A stretch of 11,753 nucleotides of DNA from an uncultured Neisseria sp. Its GTDB lineage: Bacteria > Pseudomonadota > Gammaproteobacteria > Burkholderiales > Neisseriaceae. The notes beneath the pieces are model-generated. The model was given only the letters and a program-made list of their open reading frames with translations. It ran no database searches and was not told the origin of the DNA. Both the position numbers and the translations under genes were made by a program. Positions 1 through 8,900 of this stretch are shown here, one piece after another; position 1 is the first letter of the stretch; each line of letters starts with the position of its first letter. The stretch is taken from assembly GCA_937919795.1 (NCBI GenBank), contig CALFOA010000442.1:1-11753 (forward strand), written 5' to 3'.

Positions 1-386
<386 letters not shown>

Positions 387-403
387 TGGTTTTTTAGAAA
401 AAC

Positions 404-468
404 AAATGCCTGTCTGAAAACGAGCTTGCGAGTTTCTGCGAAGCTAAAAATCTTTCAGACAGGCATTT
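404..468 (+). terminator. DUS-pair hairpin terminator after purB
   Basis: Two inverted DUS copies, at 407-418 and 454-465, extend to a perfect 16-bp stem (404-419 with 453-468) around a 33-base loop. This follows 17 bases after the purB stop. Inverted DUS pairs downstream of genes are a known Neisseria arrangement, serving as uptake signal and transcription terminator. The trailing T tract is short, so termination strength is uncertain. Confidence 0.75.
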
Positions 469-506
469 ATCTATACGGCAGCAACACATGGATGCCAAAA
501 CTTTGT

Positions 507-518
507 TTCAGACAGGCG
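507..518 (-). repeat. DNA uptake sequence variant (one mismatch)
   Basis: Reading TTCAGACAGGCG on the plus strand, this is the inverted DUS with the last base changed. It lies two bases before the nested inverted repeat at 521-652. Confidence 0.6.
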
Positions 519-520
519 TT

Positions 521-652
521 CTGGGAGCGCGGGCGGCTCGCCCGCAAGCAAGCGGTACGCTTGCATCCAACAGTTGAAGCATAAGCAATGCCAATCTCAC
601 ACTTCTCAGTTTGCCCTGCGGGCAAATGCGGGCGAGCCGCCCGCGCTCCCAG
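521..652. repeat. 132-bp nested inverted repeat (MITE/REP-like)
   Basis: A perfect 25-bp inverted repeat (521-545 with 628-652) encloses smaller hairpins. Each outer arm has its own 6-bp hairpin (for example CGGGCG at 530-535 with CGCCCG at 539-544). The core has a 7-bp hairpin at 548-564 (GCAAGCG / CGCTTGC) and another at 610-626 (TTTGCCC / GGGCAAA). No protein is encoded. The layout suggests a dispersed palindromic repeat or a small non-autonomous element. I cannot assign it to a named family. Confidence 0.75.
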
Positions 653-692
653 CGTATATTTTAAAAATCGGTATATTGTCGCCTATTAATAT

Positions 693-729
693 AAATGCCT
701 GTCTGAAAGATTTTTTCAGACAGGCATTT
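693..729 (-). terminator. DUS-pair hairpin terminator after yccS-like gene
   Basis: DUS copies at 696-707 and 715-726 form a perfect 16-bp stem with only a 5-base loop. On the minus strand the hairpin begins 15 bases after the stop codon at 745-747 and is followed by T/A-rich DNA. It is well placed to end transcription of the minus-strand gene. Confidence 0.75.
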
Positions 730-744
730 GTTTTTAACCCTTAT

Positions 745-2887
745 TCAAGCCTGCGCCTCTGCGGTTTGGATAGCCGCACGACTCGGTTTCAACAAATTAG
801 CCATCATCACCAATTGCTGCCACAACACGCTGCTTTGTTCGTTGTGACCGTCGGCGGCCAGTTCCTGCAACTGATCCAGTTGTTGCTGCAAGCTGTCGTA
901 TTGCTGTTGAAACGTTTCTTCATTCGGGTTATCAGCCTGTTCCAGCAAATCGGCCAAACGATAGGCGGCGACAAAAAACAGATGGAGAAATTCGGCCTCG
1001 TTTTCATCCTGTTTCATCTGGCTGCGGTAGGCGCCGAGCGCCGAGATATAGCCCATCATCGAGTAATTGATTTTCAGCAGGCTGAAACCGGCTTGCAGTT
1101 TGTCGCCGTATTTATCGGGCTCGCTCGACATATCGGAAACGGTACTGGAGAGTGCGGCGGCGGATTCGTGGGCGCGGCGGCGGGTGGTGCGGTAGCCGAC
1201 GTCGTCGATTCCGCCGTTTTGCAGTTGGTTCAGAATGCTGCGCAGATAACCGGCTTCGCTTTTAATCGCTTTGGCACCGGTTTGGTTGAGCGCCAGATAA
1301 TGCCAGTCCGGCCACAGGTACGACACCGCCGCCCACGCCAACGCGCAGCCGATCACGGTGTCGACCACCCGCCAGGGCAGCGAGGCGGTAGCGTCCATGC
1401 CGGAGATGGTGAAGCAGGTAATCGCTTGGATGGTGATGAAAAAGGTGGAAAAACTGTATTTATTGGTGCGGAAAAAATAAAACAGCGTGGTCGCCAAAAT
1501 CACCACCATCAGCTTGGTTTCCAGCGACGGGGTGAAATAAGGCAGCAGCGAGCCGACGAACACGCCGAGCACGGTGCCGATAATGCGCTGTTTGAGGCGG
1601 TTTTGGGTGGCCGAATAGTTGGGTTGGCAAACAAACAAGGCGGTCAGCAAAATCCAATAGCCCAACGACAAATCAAAGGCTTCGACGGCAGTACAGCACA
1701 CCAGTGTAATCGCGGCCATCCGCACCGCATGGCGGAAGGTGGCGGATTCCAGCGTGAGCTGGCGGCGGATGCTGCGGATGATGTTGGTGAGGCCGCTGGT
1801 TTCGGCATTAGCGATGCGGGTGGCTTCGCTGTCGTGCTCCTGATCCAAGCCGCTTTCTAAGTGGCTGAGTTGGTAATTCACGCCGCGCAGGTTGGCGGCC
1901 AGCCGTTGCAACGCGTGAACATCCACGCCGCCGGGATGGGTGGCGGCATAGTGTTCGATGGATTGTTTCAGCCCTTTGTTGGCGCGCGCCAGCCGCTCGT
2001 CGTATACATAAGTTTGGTTGTCGCGCAGGCTGGCGGCAATATTGCGGCAAGCTTGTGCCTGCAATTCGAGCAAGCGCTGATAGCGGTAAATCAAATCGCT
2101 GTTTTTCAGTTTTTCCGCCATGGTTTGATACTGAACATGGCTGGAACTGGCGCGTTCGTGGATGTCTTGCGCGGCAAAATAATAGCGCAGCATCCGGCTG
2201 GTACGCGGATGGCGGTGCTGGCCGCGCATCCGGTAAAACAGCGCGCTGCGGCATAGATTAAACGCGGTAAATCACCCGATGGTTGCCCATCGCCAATCGG
2301 ATTTGCTGTTGCTCAAACTGGCCGATTTCGTCGGGGTCGAAAAAACCGGCTTTGGCATCGAGATAATTGCCGAGCGCGGTATAGGCGTTGGCCATGTTTT
2401 CCTGCACCGGGCGGTGCGGAAACACCAAGTGGCACAACACCGCCAGCAGGCTGTACATCGAGGCGCCGAACAAGATCATCAGCGTGCCGGTATACCAACT
2501 GTCGTCGGGGTGATGGCTCAGAGTGGTGTACACCGCCACCGCCAGCGTGCCGAAAGCAATGGTGCGGTAACGCAGGCCGACCGTGCCGAGCACGGTAAAC
2601 AGAAAGGCCATCAGCGTCATGGTGGCGGTAAACAGCACCGGTTGGCCAAACGTGAGCTGTACTGAAATCGAGGAAATACTGAATGCCAGCAGGGTAAAAA
2701 ACAGGTTTTTCAGGCGGCCGGTGAGGCGGTTGTCCAAATCCACCAAGCCGCCGGCGATGATGCCGAGTACCAGCGGAATCGCTTCTTGCGAGAGATTGAA
2801 ATGGCGAATCAGGAAAGCGGCCAAACACACGCTGAGGAATACCGGCAGCGTGGCGATGATTTTGGGATTGACGGGCGGCGTTTTCAC
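745..2887 (-). pseudogene. yccS: YccS/YhfK-type FUSC-family inner-membrane protein, frameshifted
   Basis: The gene starts at GTG 2887 and its frame stops at TAA 2258-2260 after 209 residues. The rest of the protein continues in the next frame down to TGA 745-747. Dropping one of the two G bases at 2266/2267 joins them into one 713-residue protein, close to E. coli YccS, with VIYAFNLCRSALFYRMRGQ across the joint. The N-terminal half has about six hydrophobic segments, a soluble middle follows, and then the FUSC-type second membrane half (YWILLTALFVCQPNYSAT, then RIIGTVLGVFVG) with six more. The C-terminal tail is soluble and helical. The family is related to aromatic-acid and fusaric-acid efflux proteins, but the substrate of YccS is not established. 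Nothing else in the gene is damaged, so the shift is either recent or a sequence error. If real, the full protein is not made. Confidence 0.85.
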
Positions 2888-2927
2888 GGCGGATTCCGGT
2901 AGAGAAATGGGCGGAAGGGAAAGGGGG

Positions 2928-2936
2928 ATTTTAACA
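2928..2936 (-). promoter_or_regulatory. Extended -10 promoter candidate for yccS-like gene
   Basis: On the minus strand this reads TGTTAAAAT, an extended -10 (TGn plus TAAAAT), about 40 bases before the GTG start. There is no good -35. The expected -35 position falls on the DUS at 2951-2962. Confidence 0.4.
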
Positions 2937-2950
2937 GATTAGGCGGTTAA

Positions 2951-2962
2951 TGCCTGTCTGAA
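2951..2962 (+). repeat. DNA uptake sequence, single copy
   Basis: Perfect TGCCTGTCTGAA without an inverted partner nearby. In hrpA the same kind of DUS flanks palindromic repeats like those found about 90 bases further on here. Confidence 0.85.
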
Positions 2963-3051
2963 AAGCAGGTTGAGTATCGTGTTATAAACAAGGGGGTTAC
3001 AATGCGATTCATTTTTTAGGTTCAAAAAATGTCAATTTTATCAGCAGCCTG

Positions 3052-3179
3052 TTCCCTCGCCCGTCTGGCGGGAGAGGGCTAGGGAGAGGGTGGCTGTATC
3101 CGTTTCAGTATCGCTGGTTGCTTAAGCGGTAAACCTTCCACCCCCATCCTAACCTTCCCCCGCCAGACGGGGGAAGGAA
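3052..3179. repeat. Inverted pair of GC-rich palindromic repeats (REP-like)
   Basis: Arms at 3052-3093 and 3138-3179 match as inverted repeats at 34 of 42 positions by my count. They enclose a 44-base core. Each arm is itself partly palindromic around CCGTCTGGCGG (or its complement). The arms belong to the same family as the repeats inside hrpA (7379-7413, 7463-7497, 8693-8727, 8771-8805, 8906-8940). The structure lies just after the waaA stop on that gene's strand and could act as its transcription terminator or mRNA-stabilising hairpin, but there is no T tract. Confidence 0.75.
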
Positions 3180-3222
3180 TCAAGTTACTGATGGAATTAA
3201 GGTTTTTGAAGCTAAAATTTCC

Positions 3223-4524
3223 TTAACTACGCAAGTCCGCTGCGCTACCCGATTTCCCCAACCGCTCCTTCACCGCCTCACTGATCAGTTCCGCCATATG
3301 CGCGCTGGCGCCGCGGTGGCGGCGGACAAAAGCCGTAGCCGCATCGGCATATTGCTGGCGCTCCGATTTGTCGGATAACCAGAAGCGGGTCATGGTCAGC
3401 CATTCTTCTGCCGAGGCCACTTGTTTGGCGGCGCCGGCGGCCACCGCGCTGCGGCAGACTTCGGCGAAATTGTAGGTAGACGGGCCGAACAGGGTCGGCA
3501 CATTGCAGGCAATCGATTCAATCACATTCTGGCAACCGGCATCCACTAAACTGCCGCCGATAAAGGCGATGTCGGCGGCAAGGAAATAGGCGAACAATTC
3601 GCCCATGCTGTCGCCCACCCAAACCTGGGTATCCGCCTCAACCGGCTGGTTGTCGCTGCGTTTTTGTACTTTAAAGCCCAATGACAGCGCGGTATCGTAC
3701 ACCTCTTGGAAGCGTTCGGGATGGCGCGGCACGATGACCAATAAGGCGTTACCGCGATACGCGCACCAGGCTTTCAGCAGCTTCGTCGCCTCATCATCAC
3801 CTTTATAAAAACGGGTACTGCCGCACACCACCACCGGCCGGTCGCCGATTTTTTCACGAAACTCAGCCGCCCGTTTTGCCGCTTCCGGCGGCGGGGTGAC
3901 ATCGTATTTGGTGTTGCCGCACACATGCACATTGGAGGCGCCGATTAAATGCAGGCGCTCGGCATCGTCCGCCGTTTGTGCGTAACAACCGCTCAAAGTC
4001 TGCATCGCCGGTTCCACCAGCGGGCGGATGTGCAGATAGCCTTTTTGCGATTTTTCAGACAGGCGAGCATTGGCCAGAAACAGCGGCACCCTGTGCGCTT
4101 GGCAGCCGTGCATCAGATTCGGCCAGATTTCGGTTTCCATCAGAATGCCAAACAGCGGGCGGTGTTCTTCAAGAAACTGCTGAATATAAGCCGGCTTGTC
4201 GTAGGGCAGATAACGGCATTGCACATCGGGAAACAGCGAGCGCGCCGCTTCGCGGCCGGTTGGCGTCATCTGCGTCATCAGAATCGGCGTTTCCGGAAAA
4301 AAGCGGCGCAGTTCGCGCACCAAAGGCAGCGCCGCACGGGTTTCCCCCACCGATACTGCATGTATCCAAATCGGTTTTTGTACCGCACCGGCGAAAGGCT
4401 GGCCGAAACGCTCGTCCCAATGCGCCAAATACGCCGGATTTTTTTTCGCCCGTTTACGCAAATAGCGCCGGATTAGAAACGGCGCCACGCTCCACAAACG
4501 GGTGTATAACCAAGGAAAATTCAT
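3223..4524 (-). CDS. waaA: 3-deoxy-D-manno-octulosonic acid (Kdo) transferase
   Basis: This 433-residue protein transfers Kdo from CMP-Kdo to the lipid A precursor at the cytoplasmic face of the inner membrane, an early step in LPS/LOS synthesis. The N-terminus carries a hydrophobic anchor-like stretch (FPWLYTRLWSVAPFLIRRYL). DERFG follows, in which Glu38 aligns with the catalytic Glu of Aquifex WaaA. Other family motifs are WIHAVSVGE, MTPTGREAA, METEIWPN and the GT-B C-terminal nucleotide-sugar site GGSLVDAGCQN with FGPSTYNF. Length is normal. I chose ATG 4524; a TTG two codons upstream (4530) is possible but less likely. Neither start has a good Shine-Dalgarno. An inverted one-mismatch DUS (4054-4065) lies inside the gene and is translated as part of ARLSEKS. 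Neisseria enzymes are usually bifunctional, adding two Kdo residues; that is inference here. Confidence 0.95.
   Translation of the reverse strand: MNFPWLYTRLWSVAPFLIRRYLRKRAKKNPAYLAHWDERFGQPFAGAVQKPIWIHAVSVGETRAALPLVRELRRFFPETPILMTQMTPTGREAARSLFPDVQCRYLPYDKPAYIQQFLEEHRPLFGILMETEIWPNLMHGCQAHRVPLFLANARLSEKSQKGYLHIRPLVEPAMQTLSGCYAQTADDAERLHLIGASNVHVCGNTKYDVTPPPEAAKRAAEFREKIGDRPVVVCGSTRFYKGDDEATKLLKAWCAYRGNALLVIVPRHPERFQEVYDTALSLGFKVQKRSDNQPVEADTQVWVGDSMGELFAYFLAADIAFIGGSLVDAGCQNVIESIACNVPTLFGPSTYNFAEVCRSAVAAGAAKQVASAEEWLTMTRFWLSDKSERQQYADAATAFVRRHRGASAHMAELISEAVKERLGKSGSAADLRS
4054..4065 (-). repeat. Intragenic DUS variant in waaA
   Basis: The minus strand reads CGCCTGTCTGAA, one base from the perfect DUS. 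It is read through in frame as part of the waaA coding sequence. Confidence 0.6.
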
Positions 4525-4572
4525 AAGCAACCAAACAAAACCAAAAGGCTCAAAAGCATAAAATATGCCCCC

Positions 4573-4578
4573 ATTGTA
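4573..4578 (-). promoter_or_regulatory. Possible waaA -10 element
   Basis: The minus strand carries TACAAT, 48 bases before the waaA ATG and just after the DUS-hairpin terminator of the upstream gene. No clear -35 is present, so this is a weak call. Confidence 0.3.
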
Positions 4579-4596
4579 TGCCTTTCCGCATAAAAA

Positions 4597-4663
4597 GAAA
4601 TGCCTGTCTGAAAAATAAGCTCTGCTTTATTTGGCAAAGCCAATCTTTTCAGACAGGCATTTC
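4597..4663 (-). terminator. DUS-pair hairpin terminator after response regulator
   Basis: DUS copies at 4601-4612 and 4648-4659 extend to a perfect 18-bp stem (4597-4614 with 4646-4663). On the minus strand it begins 16 bases after the regulator's stop and runs into a TTTCTTTTT tract, so it looks like a good intrinsic terminator separating the regulator from waaA. Confidence 0.8.
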
Positions 4664-4679
4664 TTTAATATTCAAAACG

Positions 4680-5411
4680 TTACTGGCCGTCTCGCAGAAT
4701 CCGGCGGATGGCCGATAATTGGCGACGGCTTACCGGCAGCGGCTCGGGAACGTCCAAAACCTGAGCGCCCCAGCTGGCATTGCCCTCGTCTTCATCGTTA
4801 TCCAAACGAATTAGGCAATCGAGCGTGTGGCGGAACACCAGCGCGTTGCGGTGTACGCGAATCACTTTATCGTTCAATACTTCTTCCCAGTGCACCAGCG
4901 TTTTCGGCAGTTCATAGCTCTTGCCGTCGCCAGTAAACAGGAATACGGTTTTATGTTCGGCCAACAGATAACGCGCCTGTTGCCACGGAATTTCCACCAT
5001 GCGGTCGCGGTTGAACACTTTAAAGTGGGTGAAGCTATCAGCGTTTTCTTCGTCTTTCTCGCCCACCCGCTCCAGCGCCGTTTGCAAACGCGCCAATTTA
5101 ATCGGTTTCAATAAATAATCGGCAGCCGCCAATTCAAACGCCCGCAGCGCGTGCTCTTCATAAGCCGTGGTGAAAATCACATGCGGCTGCTTCTTCGCCA
5201 CCCGCTTGATGCGTTCCACAAATTCCAAGCCGTTCATTTCCGGCAAACCGATATCGGCAAATACGATATCCACTTCATGCACACTCAACCAATCCAGCGC
5301 AGGCTGGGCATGATGGAACGTTTTCAATAACACGACCTGGCATTCTTCCAGCAGTACCCGTAACCGCTCGGAAGCCAACACCTCATCTTCAACAATAATC
5401 GCGCTCGGCAT
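4680..5411 (-). CDS. LytTR-family two-component response regulator (AlgR/LytR type)
   Basis: This 243-residue protein has an N-terminal receiver domain (about 1-120) and a C-terminal LytTR DNA-binding domain (about 130-238). In the receiver I see the acidic pair E8-D9, the phospho-acceptor Asp53 in FADIGLPEMNG, Thr82 in VIFTTAYEEHA and Lys102 in DYLLKPI, so all key residues are present. The LytTR part includes the VHRNALV segment typical of the family. Such proteins bind direct repeats upstream of their targets; the target genes here are unknown. I chose ATG 5411 because MPSAIIVEDE is the natural start of a receiver domain; an in-frame start 29 codons upstream would add an untypical AT-rich leader. 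No histidine kinase lies on either side, so it is an orphan within this window. Candidate promoter elements and a palindrome lie upstream. Confidence 0.92.
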   Translation of the reverse strand: MPSAIIVEDEVLASERLRVLLEECQVVLLKTFHHAQPALDWLSVHEVDIVFADIGLPEMNGLEFVERIKRVAKKQPHVIFTTAYEEHALRAFELAAADYLLKPIKLARLQTALERVGEKDEENADSFTHFKVFNRDRMVEIPWQQARYLLAEHKTVFLFTGDGKSYELPKTLVHWEEVLNDKVIRVHRNALVFRHTLDCLIRLDNDEDEGNASWGAQVLDVPEPLPVSRRQLSAIRRILRDGQ

Positions 5412-5448
5412 AGTCGTTAGCTTGTAGTAGTTGTATAAAAGTGTATCG

Positions 5449-5458
5449 TATCGCGATA
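5449..5458. promoter_or_regulatory. Palindrome near regulator promoter, possible operator
   Basis: TATCGCGATA is a perfect 10-bp palindrome between the putative -10 box and the start codon of the LytTR regulator. It could be a binding site, but such a short palindrome can occur by chance. Confidence 0.25.
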
Positions 5459-5463
5459 AACGG

Positions 5464-5491
5464 TATATATCAATCTTAATATGTATGACAA
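5464..5491 (-). promoter_or_regulatory. Sigma-70 promoter candidate for the LytTR regulator
   Basis: The minus strand reads TTGTCA (5486-5491), a 16-base spacer, then TATATA (5464-5469), about 52 bases before the chosen ATG. The region is AT-rich, so chance matches are possible. Confidence 0.4.
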
Positions 5492-5631
5492 ATAGCAATA
5501 AACCTTAAAATTGTTAATTTATTACCACTTTTTGCAACAGTCTTAGCAAGCCATTAATCTATCAAGACGATAATGAACGGATAAATTAGTTTTTACATGG
5601 GAAAGTTAAACAAGACAGCAAAAGACAAAAC

Positions 5632-5659
5632 AAAAACACCGCTAAAAAGCGGTGTTTTT
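5632..5659 (-). terminator. Intrinsic terminator of the tRNA-fMet gene
   Basis: AAAAACACCGCT (5632-5643) pairs with AGCGGTGTTTTT (5648-5659) around a 4-base loop. Read on the minus strand it ends in a T run and begins 5 bases after the tRNA 3' end. It is a textbook rho-independent terminator. Confidence 0.85.
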
Positions 5660-5664
5660 AAATT

Positions 5665-5741
<77 letters not shown>

Positions 5742-5753
5742 TCAGAAAGGTGA

Positions 5754-5782
5754 ACTATATCCTCTTTTTATGTTGTTGTCAA
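5754..5782 (-). promoter_or_regulatory. Consensus sigma-70 promoter of tRNA-fMet
   Basis: The minus strand has a perfect -35 TTGACA (5777-5782), a 17-base spacer and a -10 TATAGT (5754-5759). The predicted start is about 5747, leaving a leader of roughly 6 bases before the tRNA. This is the best promoter in the window and fits a highly expressed stable-RNA gene. Confidence 0.85.
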
Positions 5783-5813
5783 ACAAATTATACATAAATG
5801 AAGAAATGAGCTG

Positions 5814-5858
5814 AAATGCCTGTCTGAAACGATGAGATAGGCTTTCAGACAGGCATTT
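5814..5858. repeat. DUS-pair hairpin between divergent promoters
   Basis: DUS copies at 5817-5828 and 5844-5855 form a perfect 16-bp stem (5814-5829 with 5843-5858) and a 13-base loop. Unlike the other three pairs, it follows no gene: it lies between the tRNA-fMet promoter (leftward) and the hrpA promoter (rightward). It may serve only as an uptake signal, or may block upstream transcription. Confidence 0.8.
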
Positions 5859-5908
5859 ATTTGTCGGATATTGATTAAGGATAAGCAGGGAATAAACCAA
5901 GTGCCTTC

Positions 5909-5917
5909 TGTTATAAT
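5909..5917 (+). promoter_or_regulatory. Extended -10 promoter of hrpA
   Basis: TGTTATAAT contains a perfect TATAAT (5912-5917) with the extended TG. There is no recognisable -35. The predicted start lies about 28 bases before the hrpA ATG. Confidence 0.6.
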
Positions 5918-5952
5918 TATCCCCTTTGTTTTATTAGTGTTATTGCCACATC

Positions 5953-8900
5953 ATGCAGCAGCCCGACCTCACCCAAACCCTCGCCCGCGACCGCCATTTT
6001 CTCGCCCAAGCCTTTAAACATCCGAAGCGTTTCGGCGGCGCGGATGCGGTGCAGAAAAAATACCAAAAATCGCACGATGCCTATCTGAAACGGCAGGCCA
6101 AGCTGCCTCGGCCGCGGTATGACGGCACTTTGCCGGTGCACGAGCGTTTGGACGACATTAAAAACGCCATCGCCAACCATCAGGTCACCATTATTTGCGG
6201 CGAAACCGGTTCGGGCAAAACCACCCAGTTGCCGAAAATCTGTTTGGAACTCGGGCGCGGCAGCGCGGGCTTGATCGGGCATACCCAGCCGCGGCGTTTG
6301 GCGGCGCGTTCGGTAGCGGAGCGGATTGCCGAAGAATTGGGCGGCAACATCGGCGACACCGTCGGCTATAAAGTGCGTTTCAACGACAACACCTCGCGCG
6401 ATGCCTATGTGAAGCTGATGACCGACGGCATTTTGCTGGCCGAAACGCAAACCGACCGCTACCTCACCGCCTACGACACCATCATCATCGACGAAGCGCA
6501 CGAGCGCAGCCTCAACATTGATTTCCTGCTCGGCTACCTGAAACAATTGCTGCCGCGCCGCCCCGATTTAAAAGTCATCATCACTTCGGCCACCATCGAT
6601 GCCGAGCGTTTTTCCAAGCATTTCAATAATGCGCCGGTGCTGGAAGTAAGCGGGCGCACTTATCCGGTGGATATTCTCTACCGCCCGCTGCACGCGCAGG
6701 ATGAAGACGATGCGGAAATCGAGCTCACCGACGCGATTGTCGATGCCGCCGACGAGCTGGCGCGTTTAGGCAAAGGCGATATTCTGGTGTTTCTGCCGGG
6801 CGAGCGCGAAATCCGCGAAGCCGCCGAAGCCCTGCGCAAATCCACCTTGCGCCGCGACGACGAAATCCTGCCGCTGTTCGCCCGCTTATCCAACGCCGAG
6901 CAGCATAAAATTTTCCACCCTTCGGGCGCGAAACGGCGCATTGTGTTGGCGACCAATGTGGCGGAAACCTCGCTCACTGTGCCGGGCATCAAATATGTGA
7001 TCGACACCGGCTTGGCGCGGGTGAAACGCTATTCCGCGCGCGCCAAAGTCGAGCAACTGCATGTGGAAAAAATCTCGCAAGCCGCCGCCCGCCAGCGTTC
7101 CGGCCGTTGCGGCCGCGTATCCGCCGGCGTATGCGTGCGCCTGTATAGCGAAGACGATTTCCAACAGCGCAGCGCGTTTACCGACCCCGAAATCATCCGC
7201 AGCAATCTGGCCGCAGTGATTCTGCGCATGGCTGCGCTGAACTTGGGCGATGTGGCTGCATTTCCGTTTCTCGAAGCGCCTGATCAGCGTTATATCAATG
7301 ATGGTTTTCAGGTGTTATTGGAATTGGGGGCGGTGGATGAAAGGCCGTCTGAAAATGCTGATTCCGGCAGCTACCTTACTCCCTCCCCCGTGGGGGAGGG
7401 CCGGGGAGAGGGCAAAACGCCGGCCGCTGCGGCACGCGCCAACTTTACTGCAAGCCAAACCGGCCCTCTCCCCAACCCTCCCCCACTGGGGAGGGAGCAG
7501 GCTGCTGGAACGTCAAACCGTTCAGACGGCCTGTCCGGCTGTTCAAACAACAGCCGTTGGCAGCTCACCAAGCTCGGCAAACAAATGTCGCGCCTGCCCA
7601 TCGACCCGAAAATTTCCCGTATGCTGCTGGCCGCGCAGAAACACGATTGCGTGCAGGAAATGCTGGTGATTGTGTCCGCCCTGTCCATCCAAGACCCGCG
7701 CGAACGCCCGCTCGAAGCACGCGAAGCCGCCAACAAAGCGCACGAACGCTTTACCGACAAGCAATCCGACTTCCTCGCCTACCTGAATATCTGGGACAGC
7801 TTCCAGCGCGAACGCGATAAAGGCTTATCCAACAAACAATTGGTGCAATGGTGTCGCCAATATTTCCTGTCGCACCTGCGGATGCGCGAGTGGCGCGAAC
7901 TGCATCATCAACTGGCTGACATCGCCGTGGAAATGGGCTTGACCACTAAAGAACAAGCGTTCAGACGGCCGCCCGCGCAAGAGCAGTTAAAGCCGTCTGA
8001 AACACAGAGCGACCAAGATTTATCCGCCAAATTCAAACAAAAACAACTGGATAAAAAACAGCACCGCGCCCACCTGCGCGCCGCCAAAGAAGCCGGCTAC
8101 GAACAAATCCACCGCGCCTTATTAACCGGCCTGATTGCCAACGTCGGCCTCAAATCGCCCGACGGCCACGACTACACCGGCGCGCGCGGCGCACACTTCC
8201 ACCTGTTTCCCGCCTCCGCCCTGTTCAAATCCAAACCCAAATGGGTGATGGCCGCCGAGCTTACCGAAACCAGCCGTCTCTACGCCCGCGATGTGGCCGC
8301 CATCCAGCCCGAATGGATAGAGCAGGAAGCCCGCCACCTCGTGCGCTACCACTATTTCGAGCCGCATTGGGAACAAAAACGCGGCGAAGTGGTGGCCAGC
8401 GAACGCGTGACCCTCTACGGCCTCACCGTACTGCCGCGCCGCCCCGTCGCCTACGGCAAAGTCGCCCCCGAAGAAGCGCGCGAAATCTTTATCCGCGGCG
8501 CCTTGGTGGCGCAGGAATGCGATTTAAAAGCCGACTTCTTTATCCACAACAAAAAACTGATTAAAGAAATCAGCGAATTAGAACACAAATCACGCAAACA
8601 GGATGTGTTGGTGGACGAAGAAGCGCTGTTTGATTTTTATCATCAAAGGCTGCCGGAAATGTATTGCCTGTCTGAAAACCCCCAGCAACCCACTCCCTCC
8701 CCCGTGGGGGAGGGTCGGGGAGAGGGCAAAATTGCGCTCGCTTCACAACCATTGGCACAATCCCAACCAAGCCCTCTCCCTAACCCTCTCCCACGGGAGA
8801 GGGAACAGAATGCAGTTGCCACAAATGTTTCAGACGGCCTAATTGCTTTTCAAGCAAAAAGCCTGTCTGAATCCCTTAACAAACCCCAATTCCACCAGCA

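Larger units (their letters stand above)
387..744. other. Convergent intergenic region purB / yccS, repeats only
   Basis: I see no credible gene in these 358 bases. They hold a DUS hairpin behind purB (404-468), an isolated inverted DUS variant (507-518), a nested inverted repeat (521-652) and a second DUS hairpin (693-729) behind the yccS-like gene. A plus-strand reading frame that starts at 574 runs far into the opposite-strand gene and looks like its shadow. Confidence 0.8.
2888..3222. other. Intergenic region yccS / waaA, repeats and promoter
   Basis: These 335 bases hold no gene I can support. They contain a promoter candidate for the yccS-like gene (2928-2936), a single DUS (2951-2962), an AT-rich stretch of about 80 bases, and an inverted pair of GC-rich palindromic repeats (3052-3179) that ends 43 bases before the waaA stop codon. 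Confidence 0.75.

Noticed and set aside
574..1860. Long plus-strand open frame of 428 codons
   Set aside because: It is antisense to the yccS-like gene. Its product is rich in Gln/His/Gly/Arg without recognisable domains, and the opposite strand has clear family similarity, so it is a shadow of GC-rich coding.
7342..7532. Insert 1 as an intron, intein or insertion sequence
   Set aside because: It has no splice or intein motifs and no transposase, and its frame stays open through the gene. A translated insertion is the simpler reading.
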